Part shown: piece by piece, positions 22,325-34,300 of the stretch
How the letters are laid out: every line of letters begins with the position of its first letter
Numbering within the stretch: the first letter of the stretch is position 1
NCBI RefSeq assembly: GCF_028858725.1
Contig: NC_084768.1
Coordinates: 29,418,664-29,482,663 of the forward strand
Length of the DNA stretch: 64,000 bases
Source: Colius striatus
Lineage: Eukaryota; Chordata; Aves; Coliiformes; Coliidae
Direction of reading: 5' to 3'
Made by a program: the position numbers and the translations under genes
Notes under the pieces: generated by a model
Database searches by the model: none
The model's input: the letters and a program-made list of their open reading frames with translations, nothing else
What the model was told of the DNA's origin: nothing

Positions 22325-25300
22325 CCCCAAGCTCAATGCCAGCTGCTGCCTGCCACCATTTGAATAGCCCTTCATCACTTGGTCTGATGTCCCAGCAAAT
22401 AACCAGGGGACAGAAATATACCTTTAAGGGCTGGGTGGGCACCTGGGATGGTTTACCTCTGGGGTGGGGAGGAAGAGAAGGGGAGCCAGGGAGGAAGGCT
22501 GTGCAAGGGAAAGGTTGCATTGCCTCACTCTCACAGGCCAGCCCAGGCCCTCCGATGACGTCCCCTTGCTCCCAGATCTGGGCAGGTTCTGGCCAGGCTG
22601 TCACGGGGAGAAGGCTCCTGCAGCGAGCACTCCTTGGGCAGCTGATGCCCCAGGACTTTGCTTCTGCTTCTCATTCTCTGCCTTTATCGATACAGACCCA
22701 AAGAGCTGTTTCCTTGTCCCACTCATGACAACCCTGTTGCTCGCCAAAGCTGATTCCCAGGGGGGTGTGGGGCTGCTCATTCCCTCAAGCCCCACACGCT
22801 ACCCTCTCAGTGCCAGCACACACACTGTGCCCCAGGGCAAGCCATGCCCCTGGCCAGCGTGCCCTGCAAATCTCCCAGCACTCTGGCCTGTGTGTGGCAC
22901 CCATTGTGGTGGGGTAATGGGTGAACAGGCACCCTGTGGGGCTGCCAGGGGTGAAAGGCAGCTCTTCAGGTATCTGCCTTCCTTCCCCATATGGCAGGGG
23001 CTCCGGTCCCTCATTTCCCCACCCTGAGCCCATGGGCATGCTGTCCCGGGGATGGATCCATCCCCTCTCAGCCCAGCCTCCAGCACACACACCAACCCCA
23101 TCCTTACTGACTCGGAGGGGGTGGCTCAGCCTTGGGCTATCACCAAACAGGGTGAAATTCCCCACATTGGCTCCAAAAGTGTCTGTTTCCTGCAGTGAGG
23201 TGGTGCAGGGCTGCTGCAGGCAGGGTGGAATACAGTGACACTGGACCAGTCCCCATTGCATGGGGCTTGTGGGGCCTCAGCAGACAGGATGAGCCAGAGA
23301 TGGACACAGCTTCCAGAGCTCTGCATGGGCAAAGGTCTGCCTGCACCCCTGTTTCCCTGTACAGGGCAAACCCTGGAGCCCAGGGATGAAACACTGCCTG
23401 TTTGCTGAGCCCAGCCATGACAGAGACCCTGGCTCTACTGTCCAGTGTCCCCTGGCACCACTGGGTCTCTCCCTGCCATCTTTTTCGCCTCCTCAGCTAG
23501 GAGAGGGACAAACCCAACCCAGGAGCAAAGCAAAGTCTGCTCCCAGGCCCAGCCACCTTGGCCTTCACTCCCACCAGCTCTGCCCACCCAGCTGGTACCC
23601 ACACAGGGTTTATGATGGAGCAGAGCAGGGCACAAGCCATGAACCAGAGAGCACCAGCGAGCATGTGGCCAGAGCCAGCAGTGACTCAGGCTCGGGCAGG
23701 CAGCAGGGTGGTACCTGCTGCAGTCCCTGACAGGGAGACTTTACCCTCCCGCTGTCCCCCACCCTGTGTCACACATGGAAAAGGATCCCTACCTCAGCAC
23801 ATAAACCTCATCAAATGGTTGGGCACCTGGTGCCCAAGGACGCCTTCCCAGGGGCAATAAGGAAGTTTTTTTATGTGCTACCACATTGTCTCCGGGACTT
23901 TTTGTCCTCACGCTCTGACGACACAACCGTCGGCTCTTTGGGTGCTGCCGGGCACCTGCCCTGGGGTGCCAGCCTGGGGGAAGCAGGGCAGCCTGAGTTA
24001 CAAGGTGCAGAGAGGCCTGGTGCCACCCAGATGGGTTGGTGGTGGGCTGAGGTGCATCCCAGGGATGATGGGGCACCGGCTGCCATGGGGCTCCTGCTGC
24101 TGCCCTTCGGCTGCCAGGGGAGCGGAGAGCCGGGAAGGGCATCCGGAAAGAGAAACTGGTCTTTCAAGTTTGCCCAGCAAGCAGAGGGGAGGAACCAAGC
24201 CTATGGTTGATGGATGACTGCCAAAACTCAGCACACAGAAACTGCCTCCTGTGTCTCAGAGAAACCCCATGGCTGAGAGGAGGTGTGAAGCCCAGGGCCG
24301 GACATTGCCCGCCCGAGCCCACGCCACTTGCCGGGGTGATGGCCAGAGGGAGACGGCCAGGAGACAGCTCTGCAAGGCAGCTCACAAGCTGGGAGCAGAG
24401 GGAGCCGTGGCCAGGCCAGGTGTGCCCAGCAGTGCCCAGTTCAGGCACCTCCCGGAAGGACTTTGGGCAGTGCCCAGGTGCAGGCTGCTCCCTCGTGCTC
24501 AGAGAGGGAAGAGGAATAAAAGCCTTCACGTCATCCATGACACCAGCAGTTTATGGTGGAGCCGGGGCCTTCACCCATCCAGTGAGGAGGAGGAGGAAGA
24601 GAAGGACATTTTCTGGAAGCTTCCTCCCCACACCTCACCACAGGGCAAGGCCAGAACCCACATCCCTGGAGCTGACTCACCCAGGGTGGCAGCGGGTCCC
24701 TGCACCCAGCCCCCTGATCGCACCAGCGCCAGGTGCTGGGTGCTGCTGAGCCCAAGGGCTGTGGCCCTGCCCCGGCACAGCCTGTACCTGGGGCAGGAGC
24801 TGATAAGGGGGTGGCATGGCGGGCACAGAGCGAGGCAGTGCCCGGGGAGGCTGTTTGCACACTGGCCTCCTGCCCCGTTGCCGATCGCCCCGTCCTTCAC
24901 CTCCCCACAGCCAGGGCACGGCGTGCGGTGGGTCTGAGATGAACCGGCCCTCAACAGCACCTGCCCCACCAAACACCTGCCCTTGCCCAGGGGAAACTGA
25001 GGCACGGCCAGTCAGTGCTCAAAGTGGGGTGGTACCAAAAGCAGGAGCCATCATGCTGGGGAGAGGAGGGGGCTGCAAACACCCCCAGCCCACCCCTGAC
25101 CCCCACCACTCCGACACACTGTGAGCGCAGCCCCCAGGCAGCTGGGGATGGAGATGCTCCGAGGGGGTGCTGGCAGGACCTGCTCCCTGCCCCACCACCC
25201 CAGGTTGGGTTCCTGGGGCTCATGGGTACAGCAGGGCACACACAGCTCCCCCCTCCCCAGCAGCCCTGCCTTTCAGGGCAGGCTGTGGCTGGGATGGTGA

Positions 25301-25534
25301 GCAGGCGTTGCTGGGTGAGCGCTGGCCGTTGTGGAAGGCAGGGCAGCTTGGCAAGGCCAGCGGTAGCCCCTGCCCCTCCCTGGCTGTTGTGCAAACACGG
25401 GGCTGCTTGTTTCCAAGCACCAGAGCAAGTGAGGAGCTACAGAGGAGGGCAGGCAGGGCTGTGCTGCCTGCATGGGGGAAGAAGGCAGAGGCTATTTGTT
25501 GAAGGCAGCGCAGAGATTGACTCCAGAAAACCAT

Positions 25535-26187
25535 TTGTATCCAAGATGAAAAATTTATTGGTTTTAATTTACATGGAGAGGGGCTCAGACATGAAATGTC
25601 AGGGGGTAGGGGACCCACAGGGCTGTCTTCATGCCAAGGCAGGGGTAGAGACCAGCCAGCGCCTCTTGTAGGGGACAACACGATGATAGGAGATGGAGTG
25701 GATACATCCCCCTGTGAGGAGTGGTTACCACCTGGCCCCAGTTCAATGGGGAGATGCAGGGAGGCACAGGCCAGCCCCACACAGGGACACTGTGGGAGAG
25801 GGGCAGGACATGCCTGCAAAGGTTTAATCAAGATGTAGCTGTGCTGCTGCTGGATCAGCAGCCCTGACCAGCCCCCCTGTGCTGCTTCATCTCCCACTGG
25901 CATCAGCCAAACAGATGGAGCAGCTTCCCCCTCAACACATCCCTCCACACCCCCACCCCCATCCCCAAATCTCTATGTACAGACTCAGTGTGCCTTATCA
26001 GTACAAAAATATACTCAAACTCTACAGATCCCAGCTCAGTAGACCAACACACAGCTATAAATCACAGTGCACAGGACAGCATCAGGCCCAGGGAGCGATG
26101 GGGTCCCCCCACGAGCACGGCCCAGCCACGAGCACGGCCCAGCGTGGAGGGGGGGACACACAGATCATCCTCCTGCTTCAGGGGGGG
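25535..26187 (-). other. TSPAN1: TSPAN1 3' UTR
   Basis: This runs from the stop codon (26190-26188) to about 20 nt past the AATAAA at 25559-25554, roughly 650 nt. It includes a two-copy 17-bp repeat near 26108-26141 (CACGAGCACGGCCCAGC). Confidence 0.75.
25554..25559 (-). terminator. TSPAN1: TSPAN1 poly(A) signal
   Basis: TTTATT on the plus strand is AATAAA on the minus strand, about 630 nt after the TSPAN1 stop. It is followed by TGGTTTTCTGG, a plausible downstream element. Confidence 0.8.
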
Positions 26188-29100
26188 TCATTTCTTATCC
26201 AGGTGGCAGTACAGGTACATGGAGACCGCCATGGCTGCGATCTGTGGGCAGCAAGAGGAGCGTCAGTACCCCCACGTGTCCCACCCCGTCACAGCTTTGG
26301 GTCACAGCCCATAGCATCCATCCCCGGGAGGAAGAGACAGCTGTTCCCAGAGAAGAAGGCTCAGTAGCCCCCCTGGGGCAGATGGTGGTCCTTCTGCAGC
26401 CCCTTGGCCACTTGAGTCGGCCCCTTACCCCACCACTCACGTCTGGGTACAGGAAGGAGGCAGCACAGTGATGCCCGGGCACTCACCTCCAAGGCAGCGA
26501 TGCCGGCTGCCACACCGCCCACCACTCCCCCGTTGGTCTTGATTTCTGTCAGGATCTGCTGGAAACAACCCTGTGGGAGGCAACCACACAGGTGAGGACA
26601 AGCCAAGGGATCCAGCCAAGGACAAGCCAAGGGATGGTGATCCCCCAACCAACCACTGGGGCCAATGACCCCAGGAAGGGAGGTGTGGGAGTGATCCCCC
26701 AGAGTCCCCAGGAAGGGAGGTGTGGGAGTGATCCCCCAGTGTCCCAAGGAAGGGAGGTGTGGGAGTGATCCCCCAGTGTCCCCAGGAAGGGAGGTGTGGG
26801 AGTGATCCCCCAGTGTCCCAAGGAAGGGAGGTGTGGGAGTGATCCCCCAGTGTCCCCAGGAAGGGAGGTGTGGGAGTGATCCCCCAGAGTCCCCAGGAAG
26901 GGAGGTGTGGGAGTGATCCCCCAGAGTCCCCGAGAAGTGCAGTTCACCCCTGGAGCTGCACAACCACAGAGATAGCCTAGGGGCTTCAAGAGGCAACCCA
27001 TCTCAGCTACTTCCCAGGCCAAAGCACAGTATTGCCAGAGGAGGAGGAGGAGGAGGAGAGGCAGGGAAACACCCAAAAAGGGCAGAGAGGTGCCTGGCTT
27101 CCCGCCCAGCTCCAGGCATGCCACCCTGCTGCAGAGCTCCCTTTAGGAGCAGAGCAATGGTGGCAGCTTTTCTTGTCACACCAGGGAGAAGCCAAGGACT
27201 TAAGGCCCATGGGATCACCATGCCCAGATCTGGAGCTACAAGAGAGATCTCCTTCCCTATGGCAAGGCACACCCCAACCCAGGCTGTGCCAGCGGGCCAG
27301 AGCGGTTGGCACGTCCGTACCGTGACATTCGATTGTGCAGCGACCGTGCTGGTGCAGGGAATCCTGTCCCTACAGCAGTAATCTGGGTAGGTGCCATGCT
27401 CCTCAAGCCAATAGGAGTTGTTGAAGTCTGTGTAGTTGTTCAGGCCACAGCATTTGAGCTAAGAGAGAAAAAGAGGAAAGGATGGGGAGAGCATCCTGCA
27501 GGTCTCCCTCCTGGGTCAGACACAGGCTCCCATGGAGGGGGTCATCCAGCTCAGCTCAGCTCTAAGGGGTGTTCAACAGCTTTCTTGGGACCAGGATTTT
27601 GCCCCACACTCCAGCATGTGCATACAGCTCTTGCCTCAGTCACAAGACTGCTGGGGCCCAAGCAGGTCAGTCCCAGGCACTCAGGAAGCAGATGGGGATG
27701 GCTCAGCACATCCAGGACTGAGACGGTGTCCCCATCCTGCTGGGTACCACCAAGTCTGTGCTGGGAGCATCCTGGGTGGGAGCCCCAGGACTCAGTGTAC
27801 CTCGTTCATGGTGAGATTCCAGATCTTTGTGAAACCATTGTCCTCCCCATACTTGTCCCTCAAGGCTGGGGTCACTGTGGCTGTCAGCAGCGTCCCTGCC
27901 TGGAAGAGGAGGCAGAGAAACACCCTCAGAGAAGGTCCTAAGGAACACCATTGAGACAAGAATCCCCATACTGGTCCCAGCCCACAGAGAGGAGACCATC
28001 CAGACTCAGCATGGCCAGGACCAAGTCACACTGCATCTCCTTGGCCTGAGGACAGCTTGGCCCCTTCCCCACTAATCAGTGCTTTATGGCCACAAGGTCA
28101 CTTATGCCCAGTGAGTCATCTGACAAGCAGTGTAAGGGAGCCAGGAATGATGTTTGCCCCACGGTTGACTTCCCCAGTGCCTAATGAGGCAGTCACCTTT
28201 CTCCCCAGGTGGTTTCTCAGGTGCCTAATAAGGGGTTGAGTTTGCTCAGCATGAAGCATTAGGGACTTCCTCCCCCATCTGGCTCCTACCCTCAGAGGTG
28301 AGAGGTGTCTGGCTTCAGCTAGTACAGGACTTAAAGGGGTTGAAAGAAAGAAGTGGGCAAAACTTGCACCATAACCCTTGTTTCTTGGGGTAATGGGAGT
28401 CCCTGTTCCCAGCACCCTCACCCCAGCCTGCCACGTCACTGGTGGGGGCAGAGACTGGCAGCCCACCTCTCTCCTTCCCCACTGTGGGCAGCACAGCCAG
28501 CCCCAGTGCCTCCTGCTCTCCCAAATTGTCACGTGAGCCCAACCCAAGGTTTGGATATACCACTCACAAGACTGGTGTAGACCAGAGCCACGACAGCAGC
28601 AGCAACTTCAGCAATGAAGATGATCAGCACCACTGAGAAGAACTGGGATACAGCAAGGGGAGGGAGGTTCAAGCAACAGCCAGAATGCACAGAGCCCCCA
28701 GGAACACATCAGGACCCTCCTGCAGGGCTCAAGCTCGCTCTCATTGACTTCAGCCCTGCTCCAAGGCAGAAGCAGCACAACCTTGGAGTCCTCCAGCCAT
28801 ATACACATGACTGACCTCTCTGGACATGCTCCAAGACAGACCCCTGCTCAGCACATTCTGCTTCCTTCCACCCTTGCCCAGGGCAGACTTTGGTTCTAGT
28901 ACTGCTTTTCCAAGGTCCACCAAGCCTTCTCCCACAAGGGAACATCAATAAGGACACCTCCTCAGAGAATTCTATCCCTCAGACCTCCCCCCACCACAGA
29001 CCCAACTCAACTGGGGCTTGATAAGGGGCTAAGTCAGGTCCATACCATCATCAGGAGGCACTTGCTTTCCTTCTGGGCACCGCAGCACCCGAGGAAGCCG

Positions 29101-30420
29101 ATGACCAGCAGGATGGCTCCAATGACAATGAGGAAGTAGCTCACATTCACAACCTGCAGGACACTAGAGGAGACTGGCCCAAATATATCCACAAACGAGT
29201 CTGAGTCTCTGGAGACCCAGATGCCAACTCCCAGGAGGGCCCCGCCACCAAGCTAGGACGAGACAGAGAGACACATCAGCTCCTGGGCAAGACAGAGGTC
29301 TGGGTTCTGAGGAAGATGCTGGCATGGGTATTTCTCCCCTTTGCAAGTTTTCACTCTGCCAAAGGAAGACTTTGAGGCCACTGAAGGTAGCTCAGAGTGT
29401 TGCCACTGAAGACTTGGTGTGGCCAGATGGACCACTACCCCAAAAGATACCCCAGCACCAAGCACGTGCCCAGCTGTGGTGTCACAGCTGCCCCTTCCTC
29501 CCTTCCCCAGCCCAAGGGGTTTCCATGACAGAAGGGGGCTAGTAGCCCTAATGCAGGGTGTCCAAGCCAGTGGCACCATGGGGCCACCTCTCTGAGCCCA
29601 GAGGGGCCCCGGGCAGCTGGCTCAAAAGCTGGCCCCCATGCCAAGTTCCTCCAGCCAGGGAAGCTGCTTACCCCCTGGCACCAGACATGCTCACTCCTGG
29701 TAAGTGCTGCCTCCAGCCTGCCCCAGTCCTGCTCTCCACCTTCCCCACCACCCCCAAGTTCCAGCAGAGGGAATGCAGTCTGGAGGCTCTGCACTCCCCT
29801 TTCCCAAGGCAATACCCCACCTCAGCCCTCCCAGGTGGCCCCATTGCTCCCACAGAGCCAGGGAAGCTCTCGGGGGCTCTAGTACCCTTTGCCCTGGGGC
29901 AGAGCAGTGGCTGTGTGTGCTCTGGAGATCACCAGCATCTGAGATCTCCAACACCACAGGTCACTGTCACACGTGGGCTGCTCTCCTACAGAAACTGAGA
30001 CCCCCCCAGGCAACTCCCAGCTCTGGGGCACTCTCCACTGGAACTTCAGCACAGGGAGGGATGTGGGTGGCTGATGCAACAGCCACTGTCCCACAGCCCA
30101 GCGCGGTCCCCTGGGCTTTGGCTGGAGCTGGAGAGCTGAGAGACCTTTGCAAGGCTGAGTCCTCACCTTGGGGCCAAAGGCCAAATCTCACACCCCACCG
30201 GCTCACCACCCAGTCTCACACTCTGCCCAGGTCCCAGAAGCCCCACCAACACCCTGCCCCCTCCATCCCCCGCGGAAGGGCTGCGGAGGGCCGGGAAGGA
30301 GACCCTCAGGCGATGAGGAGGGGGCTGCCAGGCTGGGACCCCCCGAGCAGAGCCGGCACTTACGAAGATGGCCAGGTTGAAGAGGATCATGATAACCTTG
30401 ATAAAGGTGAAGCACCCCAT
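26188..30420 (-). CDS. TSPAN1: TSPAN1, tetraspanin-1 (complete)
   Basis: Four-pass membrane protein of the tetraspanin family, which organises partner proteins in microdomains at the plasma membrane and in endosomes. Exons in transcript order (minus): 30420-30364, 29252-29046, 28642-28568, 27899-27801, 27458-27321, 26570-26487, 26241-26188. All are phase 0, giving 237 codons (human 241). Membrane segments lie at about residues 9-32, 52-75, 84-110 and 208-232. The large loop between the last two has the hallmark CCG (149-151), further cysteines at 174, 175, 181 and 194, and N-glycosylation sequons (NLT, NYT, NNS, NVT). GCCGA at 74-78 follows the second membrane segment. The ATG has A at -3 and G at +4. 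The last residues are basic (DKK). Identity as TSPAN1 rests on sequence resemblance plus its position beside POMGNT1. Three donors of this gene begin GTAC, which is unusual but valid. Confidence 0.95.
26669..26927. repeat. Seven perfect-length 37-bp tandem units in TSPAN1 intron
   Basis: Seven 37-bp units run without gaps, each like CCCCAGGAAGGGAGGTGTGG plus GAGTGATCCCCCAGNGT. Units differ only at two positions (CCCC/CCCA and AGAGT/AGTGT). The array lies in the intron between the last large-loop exons, about 100 bp upstream (minus sense) of the acceptor for exon 26570-26487. Confidence 0.97.
27040..27062. repeat. (GAG)n microsatellite
   Basis: A short run of about six GAG/AGG triplets in the TSPAN1 intron, purine-rich on the plus strand. 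Confidence 0.8.
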
Positions 30421-30427
30421 CTTTGCA

Positions 30428-30668
30428 CCTGGGGAGAGCAGAGAGGTTACCGGCGGAGCCCCCGGCCCGGCGCAGCCGCTGCGCTCCCACCAGCGGGGCT
30501 GGGTCTGGGGGCTCCGCGGGGACAGAGGAGGCGGGGGGCAGGGGTGGGGGAGGGAAACCGAGAGGTCAGCTCCCAGAAACGCCGTGCCCAACGTACCTGA
30601 GCGCGAGCAGCCCTCCGAGCCCCGTCCCGTCCCGTCGCGCACTGCCGCCCCCCCCTCGCACGGCCGCG
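30428..30668 (-). promoter_or_regulatory. TSPAN1: TSPAN1 5' UTR, non-coding first exon and core promoter
   Basis: Minus-strand acceptor CTCTCCCCAG (AG at 30430-30429) puts 8 nt of 5' UTR before the ATG in exon 2. A matching donor TCAG|GTACGT ends a non-coding exon at 30597. Upstream, TTAAAG (30674-30669) in a CpG-dense background may act as a weak TATA-like element, predicting a start near 30640. The CpG island covers about 30440-30870. Confidence 0.55.
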
Positions 30669-31039
30669 CTTTAACCGGGCGCGGCCCCGGGGCCGCCCCC
30701 CCGGCCCCCGCCCCGCCGGGGCCACCCCCTGGGGGTGGCGATCCCACGCGTGGCCACGGCTACCCGGTCACTTGCTGCCCTCTGCCGCCGGAGCCACCCG
30801 CCCCGCGGGGGAACGCGCGGGTCGCCCCGGGCAGCTGCTGCCAGCGCCCATCGCCGCGGCCTCTTGGCGTGCGCTGGCGACAGGGGACGCACAGCGGGGC
30901 ACACGCGCGTGGCCCTCGCTGTGTCCCAGCTGAGCCCTCGGACCCGCCAGAGCCAGCGGGAGGCCGGGAGCCCTGGGATGGGGACTTGATCGCTCGTGGA
31001 GATGTGATCACTCCCTCCAGGTGCCTGGCAGGAGGCTGT

Positions 31040-31312
31040 CGTGGGGGCGGTCACTTCTGCACAGTAACGAGTGAAAGGACAAGAGCAAATGGTTTAGATT
31101 GGAGATTGGGAAGGACTTCTTCCCTGAGAGGGTTGTTGGGCACTGTCCCAGGCTGCCCAGGGAGGTGGGGGAGTCCCCAGCCCTGGAGATATTGGAGACA
31201 CACAGCTGAGGTGCTGAGGGACGTGGGTTGGTGATGGGCTTGGCAGTGTGAGGTGAGGGGTTGGACTCAGTGATGGTCTTTTCCAACTGAAATGAGTCTC
31301 TGGTCCTATGAC
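31040..31312 (+). mobile_element. CR1 LINE 3' end (sense)
   Basis: CR1 tail with GATTGGGAAGGACTTCTTCC, CTGTCCCAGGCTGCCCAGGG and the end TTTTCCAACTGAAATGAGTC ... GTCCTATG. Boundaries are approximate. It is intergenic, just upstream of the TSPAN1 promoter. Confidence 0.88.
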
Positions 31313-34300
31313 TTTGGTATCAGTCCTGTGAGGTATTTCACTGTGGTTGGGATTTTTGAGGGGTCACAGCCCCTCTCTGCTACCACGGTTATCACTCCGT
31401 CATCCCAGGCTGATGCTGCTTGGACAGGGATTTCTCCAAGTCACAAACCTCTGACCTCCTGGGCCAAGCCAGAAGCAGGCAGAGGAGGGCATGTCCATAC
31501 CATCAGTTTGCAGAGGAAAAGCCAAAGATCTACCCTAACTGCTGCACAGGGGGGAACACAGCAGGGTGATGGCAGGAGAGGACAGCCACAGCTCTAACAG
31601 CTGCCAGCCCTGGTGGAGGTCACTACAGACCTGCCATTGCCCAAGGGATGCCAAAAGTGATTTTTCTTCGGACAGACACTTTGAAGCAGGGCTGGTTTCC
31701 CACAGATGAGGGCTGTAGCAGAGAGCCAAACGGCATGTGGGGGATGCTGCATCCCCAGGCCTCATTGTGGCAGCGGTCCCTCCCCATCCAGCACACCTTT
31801 GGGGCAGAGGGTCCTGTTGGTCCCCTCCTCAGCATTCCCATCAAACCAAGGAGTGATGCAGGAGGCTGAGGAGCCCTTGTGTTGCAAGAGCAGGCAGCAA
31901 ACACAGGCTCTGGGTGCTCTGGGTGCTCCCCCGAAACCCCACAGCAAATTCCCTGCCTGGCCATAATGATACATTTCAGGAGGATGAAGTCAGCTCCCCT
32001 GGGCTCCAGCCAAAGCCCAGTGGTATTTGGAGGAAGCCTTCAGCCCTCCCAGGCACCCTGGGTATTCATGCAACCTGTGCTGGAGCTGAGGCCATTAACT
32101 CTTCCCCCCCCTCAGCCCTTCCCTGCAGCAGTTGCCCATCTGTTGCTGCCACGAAGCCACTCAGAGTGGGGGCCTAAGCCTTCATCCCTCTCCCAGATGG
32201 GGTCTGCTGTCCCAGAATGAAGACCCTCATTGTATTGCCCCTCTCCCAAAAGCTGCCCCATCCCAGCCTGATGGGGCTATCTGCTGCATGCAATCTCCTC
32301 ACCTTGGAAAGCATTTTTGGTCAACAGGTAAATATTCACTCTCATTGCCAGCCAAAGGACACACAATGGGCTGCCCCACTCCCCCCAGCCAGGGGTTTGG
32401 CTGCTCCCCAGCATCACACAGCCAAGCCCCATTAGAGAGCCAGGGCTGGATTTTCTGGCTCTCCAGGAAGGCCTGGCCTGACCACAGCAGGACAAGCCTG
32501 GTGACATTCCCACATCCCTCCTGTCCTGTGAGGCTCTGCCTCGGTCCCACTGTCCCGATCCCTGTCTGGACTGCAAGCATCCCCTCCCCTGCGGTGTGGG
32601 GTCCATGGCTCCTCCCCAGAGACCTGGTCCTGAGAGCCTGAGGGAGCAAAGTGGCCATAAGTGGTGACCCCGAGGTCCTCTGTCCCCAGCTCCTCGCTAG
32701 CCCATGCCTGGTGTCTGCACCGAGGAACCCTCTGTTCTTGGCTTCATGCTTCTTCCAGCTTGTGTTTGCATTTTGAGCATTCAAGTGCTGGATTTCCACT
32801 CTGCTGATGATCCTGGGCCTTGGCACTCTCCAGTTAATGACTGGGCTCACTGTGGCCATGGGACCCTCCTGCCCAGGGCTCCAGTGAGGCAGCGCAGGGA
32901 GGAGGCATTTCGGAGCAGCCACCCATTCCTCTCTCCAGGCACATCAGCCTGCAAAGCTGGCAAAGCACCTGCTTGGGAATAGGTGTGGAGATGGAACCTA
33001 AATCAGCATCTCACCCACAGAGTGCTCTGGCAGCCCCCCCACCAGTGGGGCATCGATTAAGAGATGCTAATGAGCCTGAGCAATCTACCAGCACTGGGCT
33101 CACTTCATGCCACCTCCAGGGACTCAGCTGGGCACCAGGGACATCCCCCCTGTGCCTCACTTTCCCTCCTGGTAAAACATCAGCTAATAGACCCCGTGGG
33201 GACCAGCCCAGCCCAAGACTGATGAGATCTGGGGTAACCCCAGCCAAGTGAGCCCCTTGAAAAGGACATTTCCACATGTGTTTTGGGTTGGCAGCATCTG
33301 TCCTGCTGTCTGTCCAGCATCCCCCCTCCCACAGAGCGATGGGTGGATGGATGCTCTGCAGTGAGCCAGAGATGAACCTTTGGGCTTGCAGATGGAAGTC
33401 ACTGAATGTTGCAAATTTGTGCTGAATTCATCACTTCCCACCTCCCGCTGGGGAGAAATAAAAAAGCTACAGGAGCCAAAAGTTTTTGACATCTTGAAAA
33501 TGAAATCTTTTGGTTCTCAAGCTTGAAAGGACTCAAAGCATTTGGGGCAGAGAGCTGGTTCACCAGTTCCCCCACCCTGGGAGGGATCAGGCAGTGAGCC
33601 CACACCAGTTTCCCCATGGCTGCAGCTCCCACTTCAGGGGAATCCTCCCCATCCCTGTGACCACTTGTAAAACCACAACTTGAGCCCCAAAAAACTGGGA
33701 GCTGCCCCAGCTGGTGCTGTGAGGTGGAAATATGTGGGCAAGTAGGGACTGCAAGTGGAACATTCCCCCTCTCCATGTGAATCCCTTGGGATAAGGATCC
33801 AGCCCTGAGCCTTACTTAGTTTATTTAATCACAATGTGGTTTGTAGCCATGTGTTAATGATGCAATTAAAGAGGTGCTTGATGACATCTCCCTGCCTGTG
33901 TGTTGGGTGGAGCTTCAGCCTGTGCATTTACTCCCAGTAGCAACTCCTCTCATGCCTGCCCTGCTGCTGCCCACCTGCCCATGCCCCTCCAGATAACATT
34001 TGCTTGGTTCTCACATACATCCAGCCTGGCAAAGCCCTCCCAGACTGATTACCAAGAGCCATGCCATGCAGCTGCTGTGAAGCCCAGCTGGGTGGGCTGC
34101 ACCGGGGAGTCATGTCAGGACAACCCCATGGCTGATGCTCCGAGGGCTGCTGCAGGTGAGAGCTGGGCTGTGAAGCCATCATCTCGCCAGTGAGGATGGC
34201 CATAGCTAGCCCTGGTTGATGCAACCTTCTTCTGTCACAGGTCAGCATGTGGGACCTGGCCCAGCCTGGGGCTGGGGACCCAGAGAGGTGGCATGGGGGA

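Larger units (their letters stand above)
20601..25534. other. Intergenic region between POMGNT1 and TSPAN1 3' ends
   Basis: This is the tail-to-tail interval of two convergent genes. I see no coding exon, RNA gene or interspersed repeat in it. An AT-richer island at about 21790-22330 stands out from GC-rich surroundings and carries the octamer ATTTGCAT (21903-21910), an HNF1-type palindrome and a small inverted repeat. Another atypical stretch lies near 23855-23935 (T-run and CpGs). Confidence 0.6.

Noticed and set aside
26669-26927. CRISPR-like array
   Set aside because: Units are contiguous with no spacers and the genome is a vertebrate; it is an ordinary tandem repeat.
29704-30600. 298-codon plus-strand frame
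   Set aside because: Covers the TSPAN1 first intron and exon antisense in GC-rich sequence; no family match.
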